Of a stretch of DNA of 64,000 bases, positions 37,509 to 47,987 are shown one piece after another. A model generated the notes under the pieces. It saw only the letters and a list, made by a program, of their open reading frames with translations, ran no database searches and was not told the DNA's origin. The translations under genes and the position numbers were made by a program. The stretch covers positions 3,100,001-3,164,000 of the forward strand of contig JYIP02000005.1 in assembly GCA_001051155.2 (NCBI GenBank). Reading direction: 5' to 3'. Within the stretch, counting starts at the first letter, position 1; the number at the start of each line of letters is the position of its first letter. The stretch is from Chrysoporthe austroafricana (Eukaryota; Ascomycota; Sordariomycetes; Diaporthales; Cryphonectriaceae).

Positions 37509-38560
37509 CCTTCCACAGCCGCCAAGATTCCCCACACATCTAGGCCGGGCCCCTGAATGGAGGACGTTCGCGCAGCTGACCCCGAACTCTAGAATGCTCC
37601 CTCCACCCCCCATGCTGGCATGGTGTTTCAAGGAGCTAGTCCATGGCAATAAAAGATGATCCACCAATCCCGTCCTGAACGGAGCCGAACGCCCCGTCCG
37701 GGGGCAACGCAGGCGAAGAAAGTCCGACTCAAGACGTCCGTGAGGCGCCTAACGAGGGGAGCCCAGCGGCCGATCTCCTGGAGACACGAGGCGCGCGGAG
37801 GATCCTGCGTGGCCTGGCGCCGGCGGCCAACACGACGGGAAGAAGATTGCGGCTCTTCGATTCTGGCAGACATCTCCGAGTGATCCGCCGTGCAGGGGGA
37901 AGCCACGGCTTTTCCTTTCTTTTATTTTCCCGCGTGGTTTGTTGTTTTGGCGATCACGAAGATCAGGAAACGCCCAGGATAGATTCGTGGGCCCCCGAGC
38001 ATGCTGCATCGTTCATCCCGGCCCTTCGTCTGAAGGTTTGAAAAGGGGCGGGTCCAGAACGGCTCGCCCGTCGTCAGATGTAGACAGCGGGTTCCTGGGT
38101 CGGGACAGGGCTGCGCAGGAAGCATCGAGGCGTTCCAGGCTGTGCGCTGTCTCGTCCCCCTCTGCCCCCCTTTCCAGGAGGCGTCCGCGCCCATATCGAT
38201 GAGACACGGCCGCGGGGGGCGGGCGGCCCAGGACGGCGACGAGATCGTGCCACACACAGGTTAGGAGGGGAGAGGAGCCATCCCAGCAGTTCGGATTGCG
38301 ACCCCGTCGAGCCGTCAAGGTTTTCCCCCACATGACCAGAAGCAGAAGCGTGCGGTGCGGTGCTGTGCGGTGCTGGCGTCGCTTCTTCAGATTTCGAAAC
38401 GGGGATCGGCGCACGTACTTTCCCAAAGAGGCTCTGCGGGACCGCCCTGCACGTTGTAACCCCGGCCGCTGTGCCCTTCTCGGATCGTTAGGCCGGAGGC
38501 TGGACTGCCGGACACGAGGTCTGCCGTGGAGGTGGAGGCGATTATGTCATCAGGCCAGGC

Positions 38561-38608
38561 CTCGAATCTCTCCTCGAATCTCTCCTCGAATCCCTCCTCG
38601 AATCTCTC
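38561..38608 (+). repeat. 12-bp tandem repeat, four copies
   Basis: Unit CTCGAATCTCTC four times with one substitution in copy three. The length multiple of three keeps frames open across it on both strands, which explains the spurious repetitive open frames here. Confidence 0.9.
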
Positions 38609-39663
38609 CTGCGTTCGAGAACACACAACGGCGCGACACGACGACGATGCCGCTTCCCACGTGGGCATGGGCATGGCCTGCCGGGCGCCGAACCAGGATC
38701 TTGCGAGGCCAGGGCTGCTCTGGCTCTGGCGGTGTTTCCCCCTTTTTCATCTGATGCTGGCCCCCTCGAGGGACAGGGCGTCTGTTGGGTACACTCGCTG
38801 CCAGCATCCCAGGAAGATGTGCCCTGGGTGGCATAGGTGTGTGTGCTTAGAACGATTCGATGGTCTGTTTGATGGAGCAGAGCGCTTATGCTCAGGTCCA
38901 TGGGCAGGTCCATGGAAGAAGGTATGAATTATGAGAGCCTGCACATCAAATGCACAAAACCCAGACCAGCCAGACAGCAGGCACACCCCGATCCTGGCCT
39001 CGGGGGCTTTTGTGAGGCAGCAGCGTCCGTTCGGCTCCGATCCTATTCGTACGATCAGGAATGAGATCGAGGTCGAGATCAGATGCATGCGAGATGATGC
39101 ATATTACATGGGTGGAGTATCTGCTGGTGGTGGTGGGTACTGGCTTCAGCCTCCTTTCTGCTGGTCTCCTCCCGAGGACGGAGAGTACCCCGTAGAGCCT
39201 GCGGGACAGCCACCGCTTTAGGCCAGGTTTCGAGAAACAGTTGGGGGATCAAGTGAAGAAGAGGTCTTCAAGTTCGAAAAAGAATAGTTGGTATTCAAAA
39301 TTCATATAGCCAAAATTGCGGCAAGGGGATATCATGAAGATGTGCCAAAATCCCTCTGTCCTCCCACCACCCCGGGAGAGGACCCTCGAGTATCCCAATT
39401 GAAGGGCAGTATCCAAAGATCCGCCAGAGACGATGAACATGTCATCTCGTCCATCGCTCATCCCATAGGCTGTTCTGCCATGCCAACCAAATCCCGCTCT
39501 CTGTATCCAGAATCCCATGCAGTCCACTACCAAGCCGTGTCCCCCCCCCCCAGTGCTCATGCCGTCCATGTGCTTTAAACATGTCCACAATGCGATGCGA
39601 CGTACACGCTCCTAACTCAGTAAGTAATGTCATGACTCTTCTTCTTCGGCCCTCTACGACCCA

Positions 39664-42421
39664 TCAGATCTTCTTTCCAATCTCCTCACCCGTCGGCCTC
39701 CCCTCCCCCGACGCCCTCACCTCGATGTTCGCGATGGCGCTCTGCAGCGCGCTCGTGAGGTCGACGTGGAACAGCGGCCTGTTAGCGCTGTGCACGGCTA
39801 CCGCCTTGCGCTGCCTGAGCCTCGTGCCCTCGTCCGCTGTGGTCGTCTTCTTGATCTCGTCGTCCTGCGAGCTGCCGCTCGCGCTGCCCGTCTCGGCCAC
39901 GTTGATGTGGTCCGGGTTGTGCAGGCCTTCCTCGACCTTGCTGTGGCGCTCCCGCTCGCGCAGGGACTTCTCGTTGAGCTCGGCCTCCACCTGCGCCGCG
40001 GGGCTGTCGTCGCCGCCCATCTCGGCGACGCTGAAGATGCTCTGCCACCTGTGGTGCAGGCCGTCCGGCCGCTCGTTGGGATAGCCGAAGCCGGCGGCCA
40101 CCAGAGCCCGCTTGGCCCAGCGGTTGTTGATGCAGGCGATGTGCCAGTCGACAAACTCGGGCGCGGCGTACCGGTCGAGCTGGTTGCGGACGTCGATGAG
40201 CGCTTGCACTGAGGTGACGTCGACGAAGTTGACGGCGGAGAAGTCGAGAATGACGGCCTTCACGGTCGGCAGGTCCTCGTGGCCTTCGCTGAGGTCGAGC
40301 TCGCCCCGGGCTGCTTTCTTGAGCATGCGCTTCGTTGGACCCGGGTCGTTCCATGGCCGATCACCGGGACGCGGGTACGAGGTAAGGTTAGTCCGGCGGG
40401 TCTGCTTGAAGATGCATTCCACCATGTATTCTAGTGTGTGGTTGGCATTGGGGTAGTTGAAGCCCTCGGAGAAGCGGTAGATGAAGACTCCAGGGTAGGG
40501 TTGCGTGAGTGCTATCGCCGGGTTCGAGCCATCACCGTGATCAATGGGCAGGTAGACGTTGCGAGACATAGGGTGGTCGAGGTGGCTGCCAGAGTTCGAC
40601 CTGCCGAACGTGCCGTACTCGCCAAGCCGCTGGCTCACGTCCTTGCCGAGGACTGAGCTGCCCTGGATGGAGCTGACCTTGACGCGCCCGAGGAAGCGAC
40701 CGCGGCTTCGGAGGATGCGGTACAGGAGCATGGCAGCCGAGATGCAGATGGTGGTGTAGATACCGTCCTCGATGCTGCTGAAGACAGTAACCAGCACACC
40801 GGCGAAGAAGATAAAGACTTCGAAGGGCGAGACGCGCCAGAACTGGTACACAGTGTCGGGCGGCGTCACCAAGTCGCCGACAGCGTGAATAATGACGGCG
40901 GAGAGGGATGCGCTCGGGATGTAGAAGAAGACGGCGGGAAGCGCATAGATCGCCAGGAGGACCACGATGGCCGAGATGACGCCTGCGAAAGGTGTTCGCA
41001 CGCCAGCTCTTGCCTTGATGGCTGTGCGACTGAAAGAGCCGGTAGCAGGGTATGCGCCCAGGAAGGGCCCCAGAAGGTTTGCAACCCCAATGGCAACCAT
41101 TTCTTGCGATGGGTTGATCGTGTAGTTGTTGAGTCGGCCGAAAGACTTGGAGATCGCAATGTGCTCAATGAGGAGGACAATGACTGTGGATGGGAGGTAT
41201 TGAACCAGTGCGCTGCACAGCGACTTGGGCATAACTGGAGCACCGGCGTCCTGGAAGCCTGTACCAAAAAGTTGATCAGCGACAACCCTCATCGTTGAAC
41301 CCGGATCGTGGAATCGAACTCACCTCTTGGGACGGTTCCAAGAATCTTGAATTTGGGATCCGATCGGTGGTGCATGTTGACGAGCCAGCTAATCATAGTG
41401 TATAGCAGTATGACGAAAACCGTCCGCATGGTTGAGACGAAGAACAGCGACTTCTGACGGTTCGGGTGCTTCTTAGCCAGCCACTGGCACCCATGTCGGA
41501 TGGCATAGAGCATGACAAGGGCCGTGAGGCCCATTGCGGAGTCGACCGTGGCGGTTGGAAGATACTTGAGCGTGTTGATCATCACACGGTAGGTAGGGTC
41601 GCGGGTGGTCCATGGCTTTGGGAACGTCTCGCCCAGCAGCCCAGGCACCTGACCCACCAAGATGTTCAGAGCGGAGCCTGTCATGTAGGCCGAGAGCGAG
41701 ACCAGGGGAATCATGTCGACGATCCAGCCGATACGAATAAAACCGATGAAGAAGACGATCGCGCCAGCAAGGATGGACAGCGCAGATGCGATCTGGTAGG
41801 CCTGAAGATCGGGAAACTCCCCCTCGAGCGCGAGGACGATGTTGCCGGTGAGCTGGGACATGACGGCAACAGGCTGGGCTGGTCAGTATCGCGCGCCAAC
41901 AGAGATGGCACAGGGCTAGCTTACTCCGATGGTGATGTCTTTGGAAGTCGCGAAGAACCAGTAGATCAAGACGCCCATGAAGGACGAGTACAGTCCGAAT
42001 TCGACGGGGAGTTCGGCAAGTTTGGCATAGCCCATACCCTGGGGGACAACAACAGCTCCGATCGTGATACCTGGCCTATCGTAAGCAACCTATAGCACAA
42101 TTCGAACCACCACCGCCAGTGGGACTCACCGGCAACGAGATCACCAGCAAACCAGATCAGGTTGTATCTCCCGATCCAGGACGTGAAGGGAAACAAGGAC
42201 TTCACGTAGTTGACCGCGCCCCTGCCTGTCGGCTTCATCTCGTTGAAGTATTCGCTGACCGTCACAGGCTGTTCGACGAACGTTTCCGTGCCATACTCGG
42301 AGTTGCCCGACAGGACGGACTCGCCCCTCGACACCTCGTCTATGTAGGGCTCGTTCTCCTGGAGACGGATGTTGAAGAACTTGGCCAGCCCATGGCCGAT
42401 CTTGGTGCGCGTGCTTGCCAT
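39664..42421 (-). CDS. SulP sulfate permease with C-terminal STAS domain
   Basis: Plasma-membrane sulfate uptake transporter, 860 residues. Exons 42130-42421, 41925-42070, 41324-41873 and 39664-41258, all phases consistent. The N-terminal cytosolic tail ends at VTVSEYFNEMKPTGRGAVNY. The SulP core begins with FPFTSWIGRYNLIWFAGD and the signature around VVVPQGMGYAKLAELPVEFG (made by the first splice). It continues through GPVAVMSQLTGN and the transmembrane block ISKSFGRLNNYTINPSQEM to NLLGPFLGAYPATGSFSRTA. The STAS domain lies in the last third (AVILDFSAVNFVDVTSVQAL near residue 665). Length and STAS architecture match yeast Sul1/Sul2 and Neurospora CYS-14; which paralogue it is cannot be told. 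No clear CYS-3 site was found upstream. A 14-bp palindrome containing TATATAT sits 160 bp upstream. Confidence 0.96.
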
Positions 42422-42580
42422 GTTGTTGACCGGCGGCGCACCGAGCGAGGCACTGGAGGGTAAGGTGGTGGTGGTGGTGGGAGACCAACGACTAAGTCCG
42501 GCCTGTTGACTTGACGATCCTGCCCTTGGGGTGAGAGGAGACAGGTGGGACGGATGGACGTAGCCTGACAGCTGGCAGCC

Positions 42581-42594
42581 GCGATATATATCGC
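42581..42594. promoter_or_regulatory. 14-bp palindrome with TATA core upstream of sulfate permease
   Basis: Perfect palindrome GCGATATATATCGC, centred about 166 bp upstream of the permease start. It could serve as a TATA element; factor binding is unknown. Confidence 0.35.
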
Positions 42595-45520
42595 TTAGGC
42601 AGAGCTTATTTCAGGCGACTTTTATCCCAATCGGGGGGGTTCCGCGGAGGTAGGGCCGCGGAGGGCCAGGCACGGCGCAAGTCAAGCCCTATACGCCGCG
42701 TCCAGGTCCGTAGCTGCGAAAGAGAGTGTTGACTCTGGCGGGCCTTGTCTCACAGAGGCTAGAGAGTAGAGTTATGCCACGTGCTAATCTCCAGGACCAC
42801 CGCCTTGGGTCCAGACGCTGGGCTGGATCCGGAGAGGTGAGATCGGTGGTCGGGACCAAGAGGTAATCGCAAGCCTGGGGGCGACGAGCGGCTGATTGGG
42901 CGCGGCGTCACGAATAGACTGATCCAGCTCTCGACTTTGGGTGTGCCAGCAGATGGCGAGGAATGTTGGGCGATGGCGCAATTGCGTCTAGATAAGGCCC
43001 CCAGCGTCCAGACAGACCAGGTTCAGCTCCTTCGAGGCCAGGAAGAAGCAGCTGCGACCAGGATGCAGGAGACGGCGGCGGGTGGAGGGGCCTCAGTCGA
43101 GGAGATGCGGCCGGGCTGCCGAGCTAAAAGAGTGAGGCTCAGCCGGTAGGTATCGTGGCGTTCTGGGCGCCGGGAGGGGCAGGGACGGGACGTGGGACGT
43201 CGAGGTGGTCCAGGTCAGCCGCGGCTTCCCAGCGTCTGATGCCGTCTTGTATCCTTGGTCCGGGCCTGGCGCGAGACGGACGGGCGGGCTGAGGATTCGG
43301 GCGGATGGTGAAAGAGAGTATTGGGATGGCGGAAGGGCAGCAGGTAGACAGGGCGTCTTAAACCCCAGCCCGGAGATGATGGCGACAATCACAGCACCGG
43401 GCCAGTTTATTGAAAAGGAGGGACGGGGTACGGGGGCATCCTGCAGGGAACGAGTGGGCTACGCATCCCGGGGGCCCTCGATGGGTTGGGATTGCGTGAT
43501 TGGGACTTGGCCCGAAGAAGCTTCGCAGAGAAAAGGCTTGCGGAAAGGCTTGACATGCGTGACAGGGACGTCCGGGGGGGGAGGAGGACAGGGAGGTCGA
43601 AAGACGGTGACGATTGGATACCGAAACAGACGACGAAAACGATCCACCACGACGGTGCTGCGTACGTACAGCACTATGGCAGATCGTCTCGACCTCGCCG
43701 CTGATCTGCCGTAGCACCACCGATGCGGTGGGGCGGGACGCGACGGAGTGGGTATCCATATCCAAGGCCAGGTTCCCGCAGTTGATTAAAATAAAAAGAC
43801 GCATACGCAGCACATGCTCGGGCTGCTCGCCGGTAGCGTGATGTATCAGAGACAGCCCCGGTGGCAGTATGACTTTTTTTTTTCTTTCTAATTTTTGAGT
43901 TTTGAGTTTTCGAGCGCTCGTGATCCGCGTATCACCCAGGCGCGCGCCCGTCTCGAGGACGCTGCTTCCGACGAGCCCTGACCCGCGGACCCTCGGTCTG
44001 GTCGCAGAGGCTGAAGGCCGGAAAAGGAAGGTCTCCCAAGGTGGGAGGGAGCACTGATAGGGCGAGGCGTTCTCCCGCCCCGAGAGACGCAGAGGCGGGA
44101 GGGGGGGGGGCGAGATGGTCACCACCCTGCCGTCAAGGCTGGCATCCGGGGGTGGGTTATCAGATGCAGTCAGCCTCGTGTGCGTCCACGACAAGGCCAA
44201 GGAGCTAGAGAGCGCCTCAACCACGTCGAGGCCTCGCGAGGGCCCTAGACAGGCCTCGGCTTAGGCTCGACCCGGGCCCGACTCGGTGGTAACGCCGCTG
44301 CTAGTTTGGCGGGATGCTTTTTGCTGTTGTTGTTGCTGCTGCTGAGTGTGATTCTCGTGCCATCGTCGCCGGCGACGAGGACCTGCGAGACCCGCAGCCC
44401 CGGGCTCGGTGGGGGGTGGAATCAGGGGTGAGGCCAGGACGGCCAATCACAGGCGTCGCACCGCGGATGGTGTGATCGGGCTGCAGTTGATGCCATCGTC
44501 TCTCCACGCGGGCAGGCGGGCTTTTAAGCGAGTTCTCGGCGCGGTCCAGTGTGACCATCCTCCTCTCCGCGACTAGGAGGGTCCGTCGAGGTCACGATGA
44601 TGCCAGAGCTGAAGTGTCCGTCACGCGTGCAGGGCGCCGTGCAGGGCGCCGTGCCGGAGCGCGCGTTGCGCAGAGGGTGTCTCAGCTCGGCACGTCCATG
44701 CTTCCTCCTGCTGCCGGCGCTCTGCTAGTAAAGTAAATTGCATGACTCTGCACTCTGCACGGGCGGGCTGGTGGGTGGCAAAGCTTGCGCAAGTTCCAGC
44801 CTGGACCGCTCCACGACCGTCCTGGCAGCACCACCCACCTAGCAGGCGAAATAGGCCAACGTCACGGCCGCGTCGGCTGCTGCAGGCGACCGGATCGCCG
44901 TGGGAACCGACTCCGTTGCGGCTCGGAGATCGAAATAAGGAGGGTGGATCCGGGTGAGGTCACCGACGGTGTCGCCTTGGCCTCAAAGGGATCCAGAACC
45001 TTGGGAACCCCACCGGCGGGTACTGCACTGGGGATTGCTCAGGAGTACCATAGTACCATACTACTTAGTAGCCATACCAGCAGTCCTCATCCTTGCCTGC
45101 TGACATAAAGACGGCGCTCCGACTCGAGGAGGCTCCCACGGCTCCGAGGGAAAGGCTGGACGGCCATCCGCTTCTGGCCAACGCAAGGCGACGGCGAGGC
45201 TGAGGGGATGAGGATCCTCGCGGCCTATCAGCAGCCCAGAATGCGTTCCTGTGAGGGGGTGGTTTGGGCCCTGGCAGGCCTGGCTGCTATGGCTGGCACC
45301 TCCTCCGGCTCCAGCCAGCGTGCACTCGCCAATCGTACACGTCTCAGGGGCAAGCGCCTAGGCAGGTTCAAGGCTGGTGCGGAGTGCAGTGGGCAGGATG
45401 TGCGCAGGATGTGCGGACATCCTACTAAGTATGTAGACGTGCTTGTAGAGGTCACCGCTGGTCTGGCTGCGGGGTGAAGGAGGCAGTGGATGGGTCGAGC
45501 CAGTACTGGTGGCTCCCAAG

Positions 45521-45580
45521 GTGCCTTGTGCCTCGTGCCTTGTGCCTCGTGCCTTGTGCCTCGTGCCTTGTGCCTTGTGC
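45521..45580 (+). repeat. 14-bp tandem repeat
   Basis: Unit GTGCCTTGTGCCTC, three full copies plus a degenerate partial copy. Confidence 0.88.
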
Positions 45581-46225
45581 TGTCGACGAGCTGGCTGGCT
45601 GGCTGCCTGCCAGAGAAACAGCCGCCTCCTGAGGCTGACACCTCCAACGCGTTGTGGTTATGGCTGTGGTTGTGGTTGTGGCTACAACAACGCGTCCTCG
45701 GCTGGGCTGGGCTGAACCGCCAGGGATATGGCCAGCCAGTCCAGCCAACCACCTTTCACCGCTAACCACCGGCTCCCAGCCCCTCTCCAGGCCTGTGACC
45801 TCAGGCCTCTCCCTCTCCCCTCAAGCTCCTCCCGCGATCCTCACGTGCTCTTGACAACTGCTGTCGTCGTCAGGACTGCACGTAACGAGCTGACCCGCTC
45901 CAGTCGCCACGAGAGAAGGCTTCTTGTGCTTGGGATCGGGCCGTGGCTCTCGTAGCGAGCGGTGCTGGGAGCTTGGACCCCGCCGGTTCCCCTTTGCAGC
46001 CCTGTGCAGCCCTGTGCAGCCCAGCCCACCTGCGTCAACCTTACTGTCACAACTGACCACAGCGCGACGCCGACCTGCTGCAGGGCCTGCTCGGTACGGC
46101 GAACTCAAAACAGACGACGTGCACGCGCGCAACGCACGCCCGCTCGCTTGCACACGCACGCGCGCACACGCACAGGGTCGCCACTGCACCGCGCCGCACG
46201 CCGCACGCCGCACACGCCCTCAAAG

Positions 46226-47987
46226 ATGCCGACTCCCCTCGGGGAGCCAATCCCCAGGCTTCCTCCGCCGACAACCTCGTCGGCTCCATCTGCACCAACC
46301 ACCCAGGCCCCATCGCTGCTCCACCCCGCGTGCCCATCGCCCTCTGGCATTGGCAACAGCACTGGCGCTGGCAGGGGAAGCCCTCAGCGGACCCTGCGAA
46401 AATTGGCCTCTGCTCACAACCTGGGCTACGGATCGGCGGCCAGCCTCAGGGTCTCGATAGCGAACCCACCCTCTCTCATTGCCCAGCAACGCCTCCACCA
46501 GCAGCATCACCACAACCACAACCACCACAGCCAGCCACAGGCGCGCCGCAACTTCTCCCCCCGCCGGAGAAATGTGAGCACCACCGGCGCCCTGCTCAAC
46601 AGATCACCAACCCGTGGCAAGGAACGCGCCGCCACCGCCGACGCCCCCATCGTCCTTCAACTGAATGCAGCTGCCGCAGCCATGTCCTCCATCGCCCTGC
46701 GGAACAGTGGGGCCCTTGGCGGTCGCACCGCCTACGACCACATCCCCCTCGAGAAGCTCGTCCGCGACGGCCCGCCCGACGGCGACTGGGAGAACGCCCT
46801 CGCCTGCGCCCGCATGAAGATCCTGCAGCAGGAGATCAAGAGCGACAGCGATGGCATGGTGAGCGGCTCCCCCTCCCCCCCTCCGTCGTCGTCACCTGCA
46901 CGTCGAGCCGCCGGCCACGTGCGGCTGGGCCTCGGCGCGGTGTGTGGTTCGGGCCTGGCTAACACTTCGCGGGGGGGCGGCGTGCTCTCCCCCCGCGTGC
47001 ACAGTCTAACCTGCGCATCTACGTCTGGCTGATCATGCTCGGCGCGCCCGTCCTCGGCACCGACGACTACCTCGCGCTGGTCCACCGCGGCGCCTCGCCC
47101 GCCTACTCCAAGATCCGCAACGACACCTTCCGCACGCTGACCACCGACCCTCTGTTCCGCCGCCGGGTCAGCGAGGCCTCGCTCATCCGCCTGCTGAACG
47201 CGATCGCCTGGAAGCTCCACGATGCCAGACCTCCACCCCCACCAACCAGCCGTCAGTCCCTCCCCGCCAGTCAAGTAGAGACTCCCGCCAGGGCCCCCCA
47301 TGGCGTCCAGTCCCACGGGTCCAGTCCCGCCGCGAAGCATCGCGCACGTGCGCTGACACTGACCACCGAAGGTTCCGAGGGCAGCCTGGCCCCCGAGGCC
47401 GGCATCTACGTGCAGGGCATGAACGTGCTCGCCGCCCCCTTCCTGTACGCGGCGCGCAGCGAGGCCGAGGCGTTCGCGGGCTTCTTCCAGCTGCTGACCA
47501 GGGAGTGCCCGGGCTACATCCGCGGGGCCATGGACGGGGTCCACCAGGGCCTGGCGCTGGTCGACAAGGTCCTGGGCATCGTCGACCCGAAGCTGAGCAT
47601 GTACCTCACCTCCAAGGGCCTGTCGGCCGAGCTGTACGCGTTCCCGTCCGTCCTGACGCTGTCCGCGTGCACCCCGCCGCTGCCCGAGGTGCTGAGGCTC
47701 TGGGACTTCCTGTTCGCGTACGGGCCGCACCTGAACATCGTGTGCATCGCCGCGCAGCTGGTCACGCACCGCGACGAGATCATGGCCTCTCCCAAGTAAG
47801 TTCCGCCGGCGACCGCGTCGTGTGCTCTCTGCAAGGGCGGGCCTCGGCTAACAGCTCTCCCAGCCCCAGCCACTTCCTGCGGACCTTCCCGGCACTGAAT
47901 GCGGAGAAGGTCCAGGCTATGACGCTCGCGCTCTTGGCGAAACTGCCGGACGACGTGTACGCCGAGATTGTGTCCCATGCGATGTAA
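46226..47987 (+). CDS. BUB2: BUB2/Cdc16-type TBC domain GTPase-activating protein
   Basis: Subunit of the two-component GAP that holds the Tem1/Spg1 GTPase inactive at the spindle pole and delays mitotic exit or septation. Exons 46226-46858, 47005-47795 and 47864-47987 give 515 residues. The TBC catalytic pair is present: Arg254 in I248-x2-D251-x2-R254 (SKIRNDTFRT) and the Gln finger in YVQGMNVL (Gln348). Further Bub2 blocks: RRRVSEASLIRLLNA, IVDPKLSMYL, LSAELYAFPSVLTLSAC and LWDFLFAYGPHLNI. A Ser/Pro/His-rich extension of about 180 residues precedes LEKLVRDGPPDGDWENAL. Residues 286-343 are low-complexity. A potential 120-nt in-frame intron (47252-47371, donor GTCAGT, acceptor AAG) would remove residues 291-330 and give 475 residues; transcript data would be needed to choose. 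Confidence 0.92.

Larger units (their letters stand above)
37293..39663. other. Intergenic 2.4 kb between GH12 and sulfate permease
   Basis: Holds the GH12 promoter, a 12-bp tandem repeat (38561-38608) and a C-run at about 39541-39550. No gene supported; open frames here are low-information. Confidence 0.55.
42422..46225. other. Divergent intergenic 3.8 kb
   Basis: Between the sulfate permease (-) and BUB2 (+) starts. Contains the palindrome, a 12-bp duplication near 44628-44652, a 14-bp tandem repeat (45521-45580) and CTG/TTG runs near 44323-44345. A 288-codon minus-strand frame at 43358-44224 was not accepted. No RNA gene seen. Confidence 0.5.

Noticed and set aside
43358..44224. 288-codon minus-strand open frame between sulfate permease and BUB2
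   Set aside because: Arg/Ser/Pro-rich, no domain, overlapped by equally open frames on the other strand; typical of GC-rich non-coding DNA.
44323..44345. CTG/TTG run that could encode polyglutamine on the minus strand
   Set aside because: Lies in a short frame without supporting exons; treated as simple repeat.
46732..47769. 345-codon minus-strand frame inside BUB2
   Set aside because: Antisense shadow; the plus strand carries the TBC motifs.
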